Shown here: positions 45,385 to 54,239 of the stretch, piece after piece | How the letters are laid out: every line of letters starts with the position of its first letter | Numbering within the stretch: the stretch's first letter is position 1 | Program-made: the position numbers and the translations under genes | The notes under the pieces: model-generated | What the model was told of the DNA's origin: nothing | The model's input: only the letters and a program-made list of their open reading frames with translations | Databases searched by the model: none | From: JACMQX01 sp040385105 | Lineage (GTDB): Bacteria; Pseudomonadota; Gammaproteobacteria; Burkholderiales; Burkholderiaceae_C | DNA: 64,000 nt | Reading direction: 5' to 3' | Assembly: GCA_040385105.1 (NCBI GenBank) | Contig: JAZKHY010000025.1 | Coordinates: 34,396 to 98,395 of the forward strand

Positions 45385-46536
45385 CTAGCGCGGCGCCAGG
45401 CGGGCGGCCTCTGCAAGCAGCTGGCGCACCCGCGCTGCATCCACGCTGCCGCTTGAGGCCTGCTCGAAACCGCCACGCAATTGCGTCCAGCGCGCCGTGG
45501 CCTCGCCAACGGCCAGCGTCCCGGTGACGACGCCGTTTTCCACCAGTTCAATCTGCAGCAGCACCGGGGCCATCGCGCCATTGCGGCCAGTGACCGCAAG
45601 CGCCAGTTCGCGGATTTGTGCGGCCAGGCCTTCGGCCTGTGCGCGGCTGACCAGGCTGGTGCGGCCCTGAACGGTGATGCGTGCCTCGGTCCAGCCTTGC
45701 AGCGAGGCATCGTCGAGGGGCAGAAAGCCCGACCTCGCTGCATTCGGGGCGGCCGAGCCACCAGGCGCGCCCGCCACTCGCGCGGCTTCGGCCATGGGCT
45801 GCGAATCCCTCTGCCTGGATGGCATCGCTGCAGCGGGCGCAGCAGGCGCGGGAGGTGCCATGCGGGCCATGGCCGCCGGCGGGACAGGGGCGGCGCGAGG
45901 TGCGGCTTCCATTGCCCTGTCCGGTGCCGGCACAGCTTGCGGTGCTGGTGCTGGTACAGGCAAGGCCTGCGTCGCGGCGGGAGCGTCGGCCAGTGCAGGC
46001 CCCTGCCTTTCGCGCTGTGCGGCTTCAGGTGCAGTCACTGCAGATTTGCTTTGCGATTCCGCACGCGCAGTCTCTGCCTTTTTGGCGCGTGCGTCTGCCA
46101 GGGGGTCAGGCGCGCGCCTGCTTTCTGCAGCAGGGACCGGGGCCGCAGGCACGGGTGCTGGAGCGGGCAATGAGGCGGGCGGTGGGAGCGACGGCTTTGC
46201 AGGGGCCGCCTGTGGAGCGAGCGCCTTCTGCGGAGATTCCGGTGGCGCCGACGCCATTGGCGGGTCACCCGTCTTCGCACCTGGGATCTCCTCATCACGC
46301 CAGATCAAGGTCACGAGGCTGGCCAGCAGCACCGTCGCAAACGCGGCATTCCACGGCATGCGGGCCGATGTCGATGCGCCTGCCAACCTGCGCCACCAGG
46401 GCACCGGCCGCGCAGGAGCGATCGCCTGCCCCGCCATGGCCCTGATGGCCGCGCGCGTGCGCGCATCCGGCGCCATGTGCGCGTCCGGCGCATGGTCCAG
46501 CGCCTGTTGCAGGCGGGCGTCGCGCAGATCAGTCAT
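45385..46536 (-). CDS. Putative membrane anti-sigma factor
   Basis: 383 residues, no close family recognised by eye. A cytoplasmic N-terminal region of about 75 residues (RDARLQQALDHAPDAHMAPD) precedes a single transmembrane segment (NAAFATVLLASLVTLIW). A long Pro/Ala-rich linker (about 90-270) follows, then a compact C-terminal domain (DASLQGWTEARITVQGR...LQIELVENGVVTGTLAVGE). Its start overlaps the ECF sigma gene stop by 4 bases, the usual sigma/anti-sigma arrangement, so anti-sigma function is inferred from context. Low-complexity composition makes homology searches hard. Confidence 0.6.
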   Translation of the reverse strand: MTDLRDARLQQALDHAPDAHMAPDARTRAAIRAMAGQAIAPARPVPWWRRLAGASTSARMPWNAAFATVLLASLVTLIWRDEEIPGAKTGDPPMASAPPESPQKALAPQAAPAKPSLPPPASLPAPAPVPAAPVPAAESRRAPDPLADARAKKAETARAESQSKSAVTAPEAAQRERQGPALADAPAATQALPVPAPAPQAVPAPDRAMEAAPRAAPVPPAAMARMAPPAPAAPAAAMPSRQRDSQPMAEAARVAGAPGGSAAPNAARSGFLPLDDASLQGWTEARITVQGRTSLVSRAQAEGLAAQIRELALAVTGRNGAMAPVLLQIELVENGVVTGTLAVGEATARWTQLRGGFEQASSGSVDAARVRQLLAEAARLAPR

Positions 46537-47159
46537 ACGGGCTGCTCCATCGCATCAAGATACCGCCGCATGCAGCCGCGCAGCTTCTGCAGCGCATAGC
46601 GCAGGCGGCTCTTGGCTGTCTCAAAGGCCAGGCCCAGGCGCTGCGCCAGGTCTTCCACACTGGCGCCGTCTTCATGGTGCAGCAGGAAGGCCGCGCGCTG
46701 CGCCTCGGGCAGTTCGTCCAGGCAATGCAGCAGCTGCTGGCCGGCGGCGCGCCAGTAGGCCAGGTCCTCGGCGGAGGGGTGCGACATGTCCAGCGCGCCC
46801 TGCAGCCAGTCCATCGGGTCGGACGCATCGTCGGCGCCGTCCAGCCCCGCCAGGCTGACCTCACGCCCGCTCACCCGCAGCCGGTCCATGGCCGCGTTGT
46901 GGGCAATGGTGAACGCCCACGTGCGCCAGGCAGCCCCCTGCGGCGAGAAGTTCGCGCGTGCGGCGATGATGCGCATCCAGGTGTCCTGGAACACCTCGTC
47001 GGCCTGCGCCGCCAGCGCGCTGCCCAGCAGCCGCCGCACAAAGCGGAACAGCGCGCCTTCGTGCCTCGCATAGAGCACATCAAACGCGGCCGCATCGCCC
47101 TTGGCCCAGGCCAGCATCAACTGGTCGTCGGGCATGGCGTCGGTCTCTTTGGAGGGCAT
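46533..47159 (-). CDS. ECF-type RNA polymerase sigma factor
   Basis: 208 residues. Region 2 is DVLYARHEGALFRFVRRLLG through EVFQDTWMRIIAARANF and WRTWAFTIAHNAAMDRLR; region 4 is LPEAQRAAFLLHHEDGASVE with the helix-turn-helix LAQRLGLAFETAKSRLRYAL. It lacks region 3, as ECF factors do. Overlaps the anti-sigma candidate by 4 bases and is divergent from the VWA lipoprotein gene, which is a natural target. Signal unknown. Confidence 0.93.
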   Translation of the reverse strand: MPSKETDAMPDDQLMLAWAKGDAAAFDVLYARHEGALFRFVRRLLGSALAAQADEVFQDTWMRIIAARANFSPQGAAWRTWAFTIAHNAAMDRLRVSGREVSLAGLDGADDASDPMDWLQGALDMSHPSAEDLAYWRAAGQQLLHCLDELPEAQRAAFLLHHEDGASVEDLAQRLGLAFETAKSRLRYALQKLRGCMRRYLDAMEQPV

Positions 47160-47201
47160 TGGCAGATTTTCACATTACCTTCAACGCGGCATGGGGTGCA
47201 T

Positions 47202-47233
47202 CGGGGTTAACCGGCTGCAAATAATTAACCCCG
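47202..47233. promoter_or_regulatory. 9-bp inverted repeat between the sigma-factor and VWA genes
   Basis: CGGGGTTAA at 47202-47210 and TTAACCCCG at 47225-47233 are exact inverted copies with a 14-base centre. They lie in the 124-base divergent gap and could be an operator or overlap an ECF -35 element (GGTTAAC-like). Function is not demonstrable here. Confidence 0.5.
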
Positions 47234-47283
47234 CACATCACCCCGGCCCGTATCAAGGTTCATCACAACCCATGGAGCCCTTG

Positions 47284-48822
47284 ATGAAGCCACCTGTTCA
47301 ACGCAAGATCGTCGCCCTGCTTGCCGCCCAGCTGCTCCTGAGCGCCTGCAGCGCCACTGCACAAAACTGGCCCCAGCCCGCGCCGGACATCCGCTACACG
47401 CCGCCGCAGCTGCGGATGCAGCCCAACTTCCAGGCACCCTCTGCCAGCCATTGCGCGCGGCCCATCGAGTCACGCGAGATCCCGGGCACCGCATCCGGCC
47501 AGGGCGGGCCGGCGGCGTCCTTGCGTGATGAAGGGGACTCCCGGCTGCGCAAGTCATTGCCCGCGCGCGATTCCCGGGCTGACGCCCTTGCCGAAGCACG
47601 ACCCGCCGCCCCTGCGCCGGCCCCTGCGCTTTCACCCGCCCCGGCATACCGCAGCGAGAGCCTCGCCTCAGGTGCGGGCGCCGCAGCGAAGGCTGCCGGT
47701 GAATCCGCCGATGCCGCCAGCCGCCACGACATGCCGCCGCCGTTTGCCAGACCGGCGCCCCAGTCCCACCAGCCGGAGCGCCCCCGCATGGAAGCCGTCA
47801 CGGCCGGCATGGTGGACGACAACGCCGACTTCACCAGCTACCTTGCCTTCCGCAACCGCACCCGCGTGGAGCACCGCCCGCGCGACGTGCGCGAGCGCTA
47901 CCTGCTGGAAGTCAAGGATGCGCGTGGCCGGGGCGTGGCCGATGCCGAAGTGGCCGTTCAGTCACCGCGCGGCCATGCGATGTGGGCGCGCACCGACACC
48001 GCAGGCCGCGTCTGGCTGCATCCCGATGCCTTTGATCCGTCACGGTCAGTGGTGTATGACGTGGCCGTGCGCAAGGACGGCAGGCAGGCGCAGGGCTACC
48101 TCAAGCGCGGCCAGAAAAGCTCGGTGGAAGTGCGGCTCGACGCCCGGCCGGCCGCGCCGCGCGCCCGGCTCGACCTGGTCTTCCTGATCGACGCCACTGG
48201 ATCCATGGCCGACGAGATCGGCAAGCTCAAGGCCACGCTCCAGACCATCGCCAGCGATGTGGCCCAGTTGCCCAGCCGGCCTGACCTGTGCTTTGGCCTT
48301 GTCGCCTACCGCGACAAACAGGACGCTTTCCTGCTGCGCAGCCACGACTTCACCAATGACCTGGGCGCGTTCCAGGGTGTGCTGAACGCGTTGCATGCAG
48401 GCGGCGGCGGCGACTACCCCGAGGCGATGAACGAGGCATTGAACGAGACGGTGCACAACCTGAACTGGCGCGGCGACGGCGCCACCCGCCTGGTGTTCCT
48501 GATTGCCGACGCGCCGCCGCACCTGGACTACGGCGGCCCGCAGTACGACGACGACATGATGGCCGCCCTGGGCAAGGGCATCAAGATCTTCAGCGTGGGC
48601 GCCAGCGGCCTGAACAAGCAGGGCGAGTACATCCAGCGGCAGATGGCGCAGTACACCGGCGGCAAATTCGTGTTCCTGACCTACGACAAAGCCCACAACC
48701 CGGCCAGCGGCCCGGGGCGCGAAACGGTGCACGATGTGAAAAACTATTCGGTGGACACCCTGGACAGGCTGATCGTGCGGCTGGTGGGCGACGAACTGGG
48801 CAACCTGGCCAAACCGGAGTGA
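47284..48822 (+). CDS. VWA-domain lipoprotein
   Basis: 512 residues from the ATG at 47284, chosen for GGAG six bases upstream and the lipoprotein signal (ALLAAQLLLSACSA, lipobox LSAC). A Pro/Ala linker, then a beta-sandwich repeat (about 200-295: YLLEVKDARGRGVADAEVAV), then a von Willebrand A domain from about residue 298 with the MIDAS loop LVFLIDATGSMADEIGKL and LVFLIADAPPHLDYGGP. The MIDAS has DxTGSM in place of the common DxSGSM. Probably outer-membrane anchored and involved in metal-dependent protein contacts. Divergent from the sigma/anti-sigma pair, which suggests a regulon member. Confidence 0.87.
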   Translation: MKPPVQRKIVALLAAQLLLSACSATAQNWPQPAPDIRYTPPQLRMQPNFQAPSASHCARPIESREIPGTASGQGGPAASLRDEGDSRLRKSLPARDSRADALAEARPAAPAPAPALSPAPAYRSESLASGAGAAAKAAGESADAASRHDMPPPFARPAPQSHQPERPRMEAVTAGMVDDNADFTSYLAFRNRTRVEHRPRDVRERYLLEVKDARGRGVADAEVAVQSPRGHAMWARTDTAGRVWLHPDAFDPSRSVVYDVAVRKDGRQAQGYLKRGQKSSVEVRLDARPAAPRARLDLVFLIDATGSMADEIGKLKATLQTIASDVAQLPSRPDLCFGLVAYRDKQDAFLLRSHDFTNDLGAFQGVLNALHAGGGGDYPEAMNEALNETVHNLNWRGDGATRLVFLIADAPPHLDYGGPQYDDDMMAALGKGIKIFSVGASGLNKQGEYIQRQMAQYTGGKFVFLTYDKAHNPASGPGRETVHDVKNYSVDTLDRLIVRLVGDELGNLAKPE

Positions 48823-48867
48823 ACACGGCCAAAGCGGCCACGACAAGCGGGCGGGATTTCACCTGGC

Positions 48868-48873
48868 TATAAT
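48868..48873 (+). promoter_or_regulatory. -10 element of the tRNA-Met promoter
   Basis: A consensus TATAAT lies 29 bases upstream of the tRNA. The region 17 bases further upstream has no good TTGACA match, so the -35 is weak or Fis-dependent. Confidence 0.55.
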
Positions 48874-48902
48874 CATGGGCTTCGGCGAAAATCCGCTGAA
48901 AT

Positions 48903-48979
48903 GGCGCTTTAGCTCAGTCGGTTAGAGCGATGGAATCATAATCCACAGGTCCGCGGTTCGAATCCGTGAAGCGCCACCA
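48903..48979 (+). tRNA. tRNA-Met (CAT anticodon)
   Basis: 77 bases folding as a cloverleaf: 7-bp acceptor stem GGCGCTT/AAGCGCC, D arm GCTC...GAGC, anticodon loop ATCATAA with anticodon CAT at positions 34-36, T arm CGCGG-TTCGAAT-CCGTG, and encoded CCA. The 5-bp anticodon stem has one A-C mismatch at its base. The CAT anticodon could also be tRNA-Ile2 with lysidine; the acceptor and D-arm sequence favour elongator tRNA-Met. It lacks the initiator C1-A72 mismatch. Confidence 0.92.
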
Positions 48980-48990
48980 GACATCCTGAA

Positions 48991-49020
48991 AGCCCCATGC
49001 CACCCGCATGGGGCTTTTTT
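48991..49020 (+). terminator. Rho-independent terminator after tRNA-Met
   Basis: AGCCCCATGC pairs perfectly with GCATGGGGCT across a 5-base loop, followed at once by a run of six T residues. It starts 11 bases after the tRNA CCA. A textbook intrinsic terminator. Confidence 0.93.
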
Positions 49021-49109
49021 CATCGGGAAGGCCCTTTGTTAAACTCGCCTCCACCACGGCCCCGGCTCTGCGCCGGTCCGCCCCCCTCAACAGCCTCTGG
49101 ATACACACC

Positions 49110-49553
49110 ATGAACCGCTGCAAGACATACCTCCGTACGCTGCTGCTGGCCGCCTGCACCCTGGGCGCACTCGCACCCCTGGCCGCAACGGCCCAGACCA
49201 ACAACAGCGGCGTGCGTGAATTCCCCAAGGCCGCGCTGCGCGGCAAGCTGGTGGTCACCGCGCCTCCCGAGGTCACGCTCAACGGCAAGGCCGACCGGCT
49301 CTCGCCCGGCTCGCGCATCCGCAACACGCAAAGCCTGCTGGTCATGTCCGGCGCCATCGTCGGACAGGAACTGACCGTCAACTACCTGCGCGACAGTGCC
49401 GGCCTGATCCACGAGGTGTGGATCCTGAATGAGGCAGAAGCGAAGGAAAAGAGGCCGGGCATGACAACGGCGCGCAGCTTCAGCGTCGAGTCCGACCCGC
49501 CGAAGATCGACCCGAACACGCCCTACGACAAGCTGCCCAAGTACAAGCCTTGA
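49110..49553 (+). CDS. Small exported protein of unknown function
   Basis: 147 residues from the ATG at 49110. A signal peptide (TLLLAACTLGALAPLAATAQ) predicts export. The mature part is beta-rich: GKLVVTAPPEVTLNGKADRLSPGSRIR and ELTVNYLRDSAGLIHEVWIL, with a lysine/proline-rich tail. No family was recognised. It ends 11 bases before miaB on the same strand; its phenotype cannot be guessed from that neighbour. Confidence 0.75.
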   Translation: MNRCKTYLRTLLLAACTLGALAPLAATAQTNNSGVREFPKAALRGKLVVTAPPEVTLNGKADRLSPGSRIRNTQSLLVMSGAIVGQELTVNYLRDSAGLIHEVWILNEAEAKEKRPGMTTARSFSVESDPPKIDPNTPYDKLPKYKP

Positions 49554-49564
49554 GGAGTGCAGTC

Positions 49565-50911
49565 ATGGCCAAAAAAGTTTTCATCAAGACCTTCGGCTGC
49601 CAGATGAACGAGTACGACTCGGACAAGATGGCGGACGTCATGCATGCGGCACAGGGCTACGAGCCCACACAGAACGTGGACGAGGCGGACCTCATCCTTT
49701 TCAACACCTGCTCCGTGCGCGAGAAAGCGCAGGAGAAGGTGTTCAGCGACCTCGGCCGCGTCAAGCACCTCAAGAAAAAGGGCGTGCTGATCGGCGTGGG
49801 CGGCTGCGTCGCCAGCCAGGAGGGCGCTGCCATCATCGAGCGCGCGCCCTATGTGGACGTGGTGTTCGGCCCGCAGACGCTGCACCGCCTGCCCGAGCTG
49901 CTCGCCAGCCGCGGCACGCAGAACCGGCCCCAGGTGGACATCAGCTTCCCGGAGATCGAGAAGTTCGACCACCTGCCGCCCGCGCGCGTCGAAGGCGCCA
50001 CCGCCTTTGTGAGCATCATGGAAGGCTGCTCCAAGTACTGCAGCTACTGCGTGGTGCCGTACACGCGCGGCGAGGAAGTCTCGCGCCCGTTTGACGATGT
50101 GCTGGTGGAGATTGCCGGCCTGGCCGACCAGGGCGTGAGGGAAGTGACGCTGCTGGGCCAGAACGTCAATGCCTACCGCGGCAGCATGGGCGGCACGGCA
50201 GAGATCGCCGACTTCGCGCTGCTGATCGAATATGTGGCAGACATTCCAGGCATCGAGCGCATCCGCTACACGACAAGCCATCCGAACGAATTTACCCAGC
50301 GGCTGATCGAGGCCTATGCGAAGGTACCCAAGCTGGTGAGCCACCTGCACCTGCCGGTGCAGCACGGCAGCGACCGTATCCTGATGGCGATGAAGCGTGG
50401 CTACACCGCCATGGAATACAAGAGCACCATCCGCAAGCTGCGTGCCATCAGGCCCGAGTTGTCCCTCAGCAGCGACTTCATCGTGGGCTTTCCGGGCGAA
50501 ACGGAAGACGATTTCCAGAAGATGATGAAGCTCATCAATGACGTGGGCTACGACACGTCATTCAGCTTCATCTTCAGCCCGCGGCCCGGAACGCCGGCCG
50601 CCGCGCTGCACGACGACACGCCGCACGAGGTCAAGCTCAGGCGCCTGCAGCACCTGCAGGAAACCATCGACAACAGCGTGCGCGCCATCAGCGCAAGCCG
50701 CCAGGACACGGTGCAGCGCGTTCTGGTGGAAGGCGCCGCGCGCAAGGATGCGGGCGAGCTCATGGGCCGTACCGAATGCAACCGGGTGGTTACTTTCAGT
50801 GGCCCGCAACGGCTGGTCGGCCAGATGGTGGATGTGCGCATCACGCAGGCGATGCAGCGCTCGCTGCGCGGTGAAGTCGTTCAGGCGGCCGAGGAAGCGC
50901 TTTCCGTCTGA
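49565..50911 (+). CDS. miaB: tRNA-2-methylthio-N6-dimethylallyladenosine synthase
   Basis: 448 residues from the ATG at 49565, after GAGGAG. The UPF0004 domain carries three cysteines (TFGCQMNEYDS, FNTCSVREKA, VGGCVASQEG) for the auxiliary cluster; the radical SAM cluster is GCSKYCSYCVVPYTRG; a C-terminal TRAM domain follows (about 375-445). It thiomethylates A37 of tRNAs that read UNN codons. Confidence 0.97.
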   Translation: MAKKVFIKTFGCQMNEYDSDKMADVMHAAQGYEPTQNVDEADLILFNTCSVREKAQEKVFSDLGRVKHLKKKGVLIGVGGCVASQEGAAIIERAPYVDVVFGPQTLHRLPELLASRGTQNRPQVDISFPEIEKFDHLPPARVEGATAFVSIMEGCSKYCSYCVVPYTRGEEVSRPFDDVLVEIAGLADQGVREVTLLGQNVNAYRGSMGGTAEIADFALLIEYVADIPGIERIRYTTSHPNEFTQRLIEAYAKVPKLVSHLHLPVQHGSDRILMAMKRGYTAMEYKSTIRKLRAIRPELSLSSDFIVGFPGETEDDFQKMMKLINDVGYDTSFSFIFSPRPGTPAAALHDDTPHEVKLRRLQHLQETIDNSVRAISASRQDTVQRVLVEGAARKDAGELMGRTECNRVVTFSGPQRLVGQMVDVRITQAMQRSLRGEVVQAAEEALSV

Positions 50912-50939
50912 TCCAGATCGGGAATGGCGGCGCAGATGC

Positions 50940-51734
50940 TCACGGCTGACGCGCGAACGAGCCCATCAAGTTGCCCAGCGCTTCTGCCGACAGCCGCGCG
51001 GCGCTTGCATCGGGCAATGCAGAGATGATTTCCACTGAACGCTGGTGGTAGGTGCGTGCATGCTGCTGCGCTGCCTGCACATCGTGCGCGCGAATCGCAT
51101 TGACGAGTTGCTGCCGGTCTGCCGCCAGCTTGCCCGTTGTCTCGCGCCACTGCTTCATGGAGCCTTTGGATATTTCATGCGCCAGCGCGATCTGCAGGCC
51201 CGCGAGGAATTTGCACAGGGCGGCGAGCAAGGGGTTGCGCGATGCCAGGCCGAGGTGATCCAGAAAGTCGCTAAGCCCCGCCGCGACGTCGGCCGGCTCG
51301 GCAGCTGATGCGATCCGGTCCAGCGCTGCCTGCATTGCATCCACCTCCTGCGAATCGGCACGCGCAGCGGCGAGTTCCGCTGCATGGGCGTTGAGCACGC
51401 CCAGCACTCCCAGCACATCAGGCACGCTGATGCGCTCGATCTGGATCAGCGAGTTCAGCGACATCGCGAGCAGTTGCGCAGAATCAGCCGTCACATACGC
51501 GCCGCTGCCATGCCGCACTTCCACAAGATGCATGGCCGCCAAGGCCCGGGTGGCTTCACGGATCGTCGCCCCGCTCACCGCATAGGCCTCGGCCAGCTGC
51601 TTCTCGGTCGGCAGCTTGTCGCCGCGTGCGAGTTCGGCACGCAGGATGCGGCCCTGGAGGTCGTCCAGCACCCGCCCGGCTGCGTTGCCGCGCTCGACCG
51701 GAAGGAAGGGCTTGGCGTTTACCCCAGCTTTCAT
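50940..51734 (-). CDS. GntR-family (FadR subfamily) transcriptional regulator
   Basis: 264 residues from the ATG at 51734, with AAGGAAA upstream. An N-terminal winged helix (LARGDKLPTEKQLAEAYAVS, TIREATRALAAMHLVEVRHGSGAYV) is followed by an all-helical FCD ligand domain (about 110-255). FadR-type regulators bind small acids and repress nearby catabolic genes. It is divergent from the Bug/cupin/NTF2/GlcG cluster and probably controls it. Confidence 0.9.
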   Translation of the reverse strand: MKAGVNAKPFLPVERGNAAGRVLDDLQGRILRAELARGDKLPTEKQLAEAYAVSGATIREATRALAAMHLVEVRHGSGAYVTADSAQLLAMSLNSLIQIERISVPDVLGVLGVLNAHAAELAAARADSQEVDAMQAALDRIASAAEPADVAAGLSDFLDHLGLASRNPLLAALCKFLAGLQIALAHEISKGSMKQWRETTGKLAADRQQLVNAIRAHDVQAAQQHARTYHQRSVEIISALPDASAARLSAEALGNLMGSFARQP

Positions 51735-51752
51735 GGCTTTCCTTTTTGATAG

Positions 51753-51783
51753 AAACCGGTTTATACTAAAATTCACCAGGTGA
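51753..51783. promoter_or_regulatory. Candidate operator region for the FadR-type regulator
   Basis: Two short dyads lie in the divergent gap: AAACCGGTTT at 51753-51762 (perfect 10-bp palindrome) and TCACC-A-GGTGA at 51773-51783. A TATACT (51762-51767) could be a -10 element for the Bug gene, so binding here would block transcription. Weak evidence. Confidence 0.35.
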
Positions 51784-51865
51784 CTTTGTGACTTGTTGTC
51801 TAACAGCAATGCCAATCATAGTGCGCCGGAGCCCCAAAGCGGGCACTACACAGATGGAGACAAGA

Positions 51866-52840
51866 ATGAAAAATCTGATCGCTCTCGGGCTTGCTGCCGG
51901 CCTGCTCGCCACGCTTCACGCCGGGGTCCAGGCCCAGCCTGCCTCCCCCCAGCAGCCGTTGCGCTGGATTGTTCCCTATGCTGCCGGAGGCGCCACTGAC
52001 ACCATGGCACGAACGCTGGCCGACGTCATGCAAACGGGCCTTGGGCAGCCGGTTGTGGTCGACAACCGCCCGGGCGCAGCCACCAACATCGGCGTTCAGG
52101 CCTTGTTACAGGCCAGGGCCGATGGCTACACGGTGATGAATGCCGAGAACGCCACGCTCTTCTTCAACGAGCACATGTTTGCCAAGCTGCCGTACAGCCC
52201 CGAGAAAGATTTCACCTACATCGGCGCCATCGGCCGCCTGCCAGTGGTGCTGACGGTAGGCGCGGACTTTCCGGCGCGCACACTGACAGAGTTCATTGCC
52301 CAGGTGCGTGCAAAGCCAGACCAGATCACCTATGCGTCCCCTGGCATCGGCACCTCACACCACATGGCCACTGAACTGCTCAAGCAGAAGGCCGACATCA
52401 AGCTCACGCATGTGGCCTACAAGGGAGGCGCGCTTGCCGTGCAGGACGTGATTGCAGGGCGGGTGCAGGCCATGATGGTGGACCTTACCGTGGCCCAGCA
52501 GTTCATCAAGAGCGGCAAGCTGCGCCCGCTGGCGGTGTCATCGACACAGCGGATCGCGGCATTGCCTGATGTGCCGACCTTCGTGGAAACTGGCCTCAAG
52601 GACATGGTGGTCTATACCGCCCAGGGGCTCATCGGGCCCGCCGGCATGCCGCCCGCCACCGTCGAACGGCTGAATGCCGAGCTGAACAAGGCCGTGCGCA
52701 GCCCGCGCCTGACCACGCTGCTGGCCGACACCGGCTTTGAGCCCACACCTGGAACGCCTGCAGAGTTCCGTGCCACCTCACGCGCTGAGAGCGCCCGCTG
52801 GGGCAAGCTGATCAAGGACACCGGCGTGCGGCTTGACTGA
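51866..52840 (+). CDS. Tripartite tricarboxylate transporter (Bug/TctC) periplasmic binding protein
   Basis: 324 residues from the ATG at 51866, behind GGAGA. Signal peptide (LIALGLAAGLLATLHAGVQA), then the Bug fold: LRWIVPYAAGGATDTMARTL, VVDNRPGAATNIGVQALL, MMVDLTVAQQFIKSGKLRPL and ALPDVPTFVETGL. Bug proteins bind carboxylate or related ligands for TTT transporters; no tctAB membrane genes are nearby, which is usual for orphan Bug proteins in Burkholderiales. The substrate may be the one used by the cupin and GlcG genes downstream. Confidence 0.93.
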   Translation: MKNLIALGLAAGLLATLHAGVQAQPASPQQPLRWIVPYAAGGATDTMARTLADVMQTGLGQPVVVDNRPGAATNIGVQALLQARADGYTVMNAENATLFFNEHMFAKLPYSPEKDFTYIGAIGRLPVVLTVGADFPARTLTEFIAQVRAKPDQITYASPGIGTSHHMATELLKQKADIKLTHVAYKGGALAVQDVIAGRVQAMMVDLTVAQQFIKSGKLRPLAVSSTQRIAALPDVPTFVETGLKDMVVYTAQGLIGPAGMPPATVERLNAELNKAVRSPRLTTLLADTGFEPTPGTPAEFRATSRAESARWGKLIKDTGVRLD

Positions 52841-52885
52841 AGCACACACCACTTGAGCGTTTCTTCAAAACCAAAGGAGACCCCC

Positions 52886-53797
52886 ATGAAAATCGCCTAC
52901 GCCAATGGCACCGACTGGCACAAGGATCACCCCACCGGCGCCCTCGTGTTCCAGTACCTGATTACTGGCGAATCCGGGTCGCCCGACAACTTCATGTTCA
53001 TACTCGCGCGCCAGGACAAGGACTTCCTGATGCAGCGGCACCGCCACAACTTCGAGCAGATCCGGCTGCCGCTCAAGGGTGACATGAACATCGGCGAGCG
53101 CCTGATGCTCAACGAGGGCGAGGTCGGCTACTTTCCCGAAGGCCTGCCCTACGGCCCGCAGAACGACCCGCTGGGCCGGGCGCAGCCCGGCGAACGCCTG
53201 CAGCTGGTACTGCAGTTCGGCGGCGCATCGGGCTGCGGCTTCATGAGCATGGACCAGCGCAAAGCTGCCTGGGCCGAGCTGGAAAAGACCGGCCACTTTG
53301 AAGGCCCGAACTACCACCGCCCGGACGGCCGTGTGCAGTGGGGCCTGAACGCGATCTGGGAAAAAGTGTTTGGTGAACGCCTGAAGTACCCGATGCCGCG
53401 CTACGACCACGTCGTGATGGCAGACCCCAAACGCTTCCACTGGCTGTCGGTGCGCGGCGCCAAGGGAACGCAGAACCGCTACCTTGGTGCGTTCTCGGAG
53501 CGCCGCGTATGGGTCGAGATGGTGAAGCAATCTGCAGGCGCGCAATGGAATGTGGCAAGCGACGAATCGCGCCGGCTGCTGTTCGTGCTGTCGGGTGAGG
53601 GCTCGGTCAACGCAACGGAGGTGCGCCAGAACGCAGCCATCGAGGTGGCGCCCGGCGAATCAGCGGAATTCACCAGTGTCGGCGGCATGGAACTCTTCAT
53701 GATCGGCCTGCCGCCCATCGTGCTGCCCGAAGTTGCGGAGACGCCCTATGACGTGGAAGACGGCATGATCGATCCGCCACAGAAGGTTGCGGCATGA
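52886..53797 (+). CDS. Cupin-type protein, function unknown
   Basis: 303 residues from the ATG at 52886, behind AAAGGAGA. Two cupin-like beta-barrel regions: an N-terminal one with FLMQRHRHNFEQIRLPLKGD and GEVGYFPEGLPYGPQ (metal-binding H/H/E pattern plausible), and a C-terminal one with LFVLSGEGSVNATEV and IEVAPGESAEFTSVGGMELF. Could be an isomerase or dioxygenase of a catabolic route. It overlaps the next gene by 4 bases. Confidence 0.75.
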   Translation: MKIAYANGTDWHKDHPTGALVFQYLITGESGSPDNFMFILARQDKDFLMQRHRHNFEQIRLPLKGDMNIGERLMLNEGEVGYFPEGLPYGPQNDPLGRAQPGERLQLVLQFGGASGCGFMSMDQRKAAWAELEKTGHFEGPNYHRPDGRVQWGLNAIWEKVFGERLKYPMPRYDHVVMADPKRFHWLSVRGAKGTQNRYLGAFSERRVWVEMVKQSAGAQWNVASDESRRLLFVLSGEGSVNATEVRQNAAIEVAPGESAEFTSVGGMELFMIGLPPIVLPEVAETPYDVEDGMIDPPQKVAA

Positions 53798-54237
53798 GCG
53801 CAGTTGCCGTTCAATTGCCCGACGCCGGGGACCGCGCCGCGATTGAACAGCTGCTGAGCGGCTTTACCTGGTTCGCCGACCGGCACGATGCGGGCGGACT
53901 GGCCGCGCTGTTTACCGAAGACGCACGCATGAATGTGGCCGGCAAAGTCATCGACGGCCGCGCTGCGATGCTCGCTGACCTTGCAGTGAGGCTGGGTGAT
54001 CCCGCACGCAAGACCAGGCACATCTGGGCCAACCTGCGCTACCTGCCCGCACAAGGCGGCGCCATCCGCACGGCCATCGTGCAGCAGACCTTCGAGCAGG
54101 ACGGCGACAGCCCGGCGCGGCTGCGCATCAACGACATCACCGATACGTTCCGCCGCGACGCGTCGGGCGCCTGGAAGATTTCCGAGCGCCTGATCGAGCG
54201 CGGCATGTCACTTGCCTTGCCCAACCACGGAGCCTGA
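53794..54237 (+). CDS. SnoaL/NTF2-like family protein
   Basis: 147 residues. FTWFADRHDAGGLAALFTEDARMNVAGKVIDGRAAM is the usual opening of SnoaL-like domains (D-x-x-x-L...F), and a C-terminal FRRDASGAWKISERLIER closes the cone. Such proteins act as hydratases, isomerases or dehydratases of aromatic or cyclic intermediates. It overlaps the cupin gene by 4 bases and precedes the GlcG gene by 2, so all are one operon. Confidence 0.85.
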   Translation: MSAVAVQLPDAGDRAAIEQLLSGFTWFADRHDAGGLAALFTEDARMNVAGKVIDGRAAMLADLAVRLGDPARKTRHIWANLRYLPAQGGAIRTAIVQQTFEQDGDSPARLRINDITDTFRRDASGAWKISERLIERGMSLALPNHGA

Positions 54238-54239
54238 AC

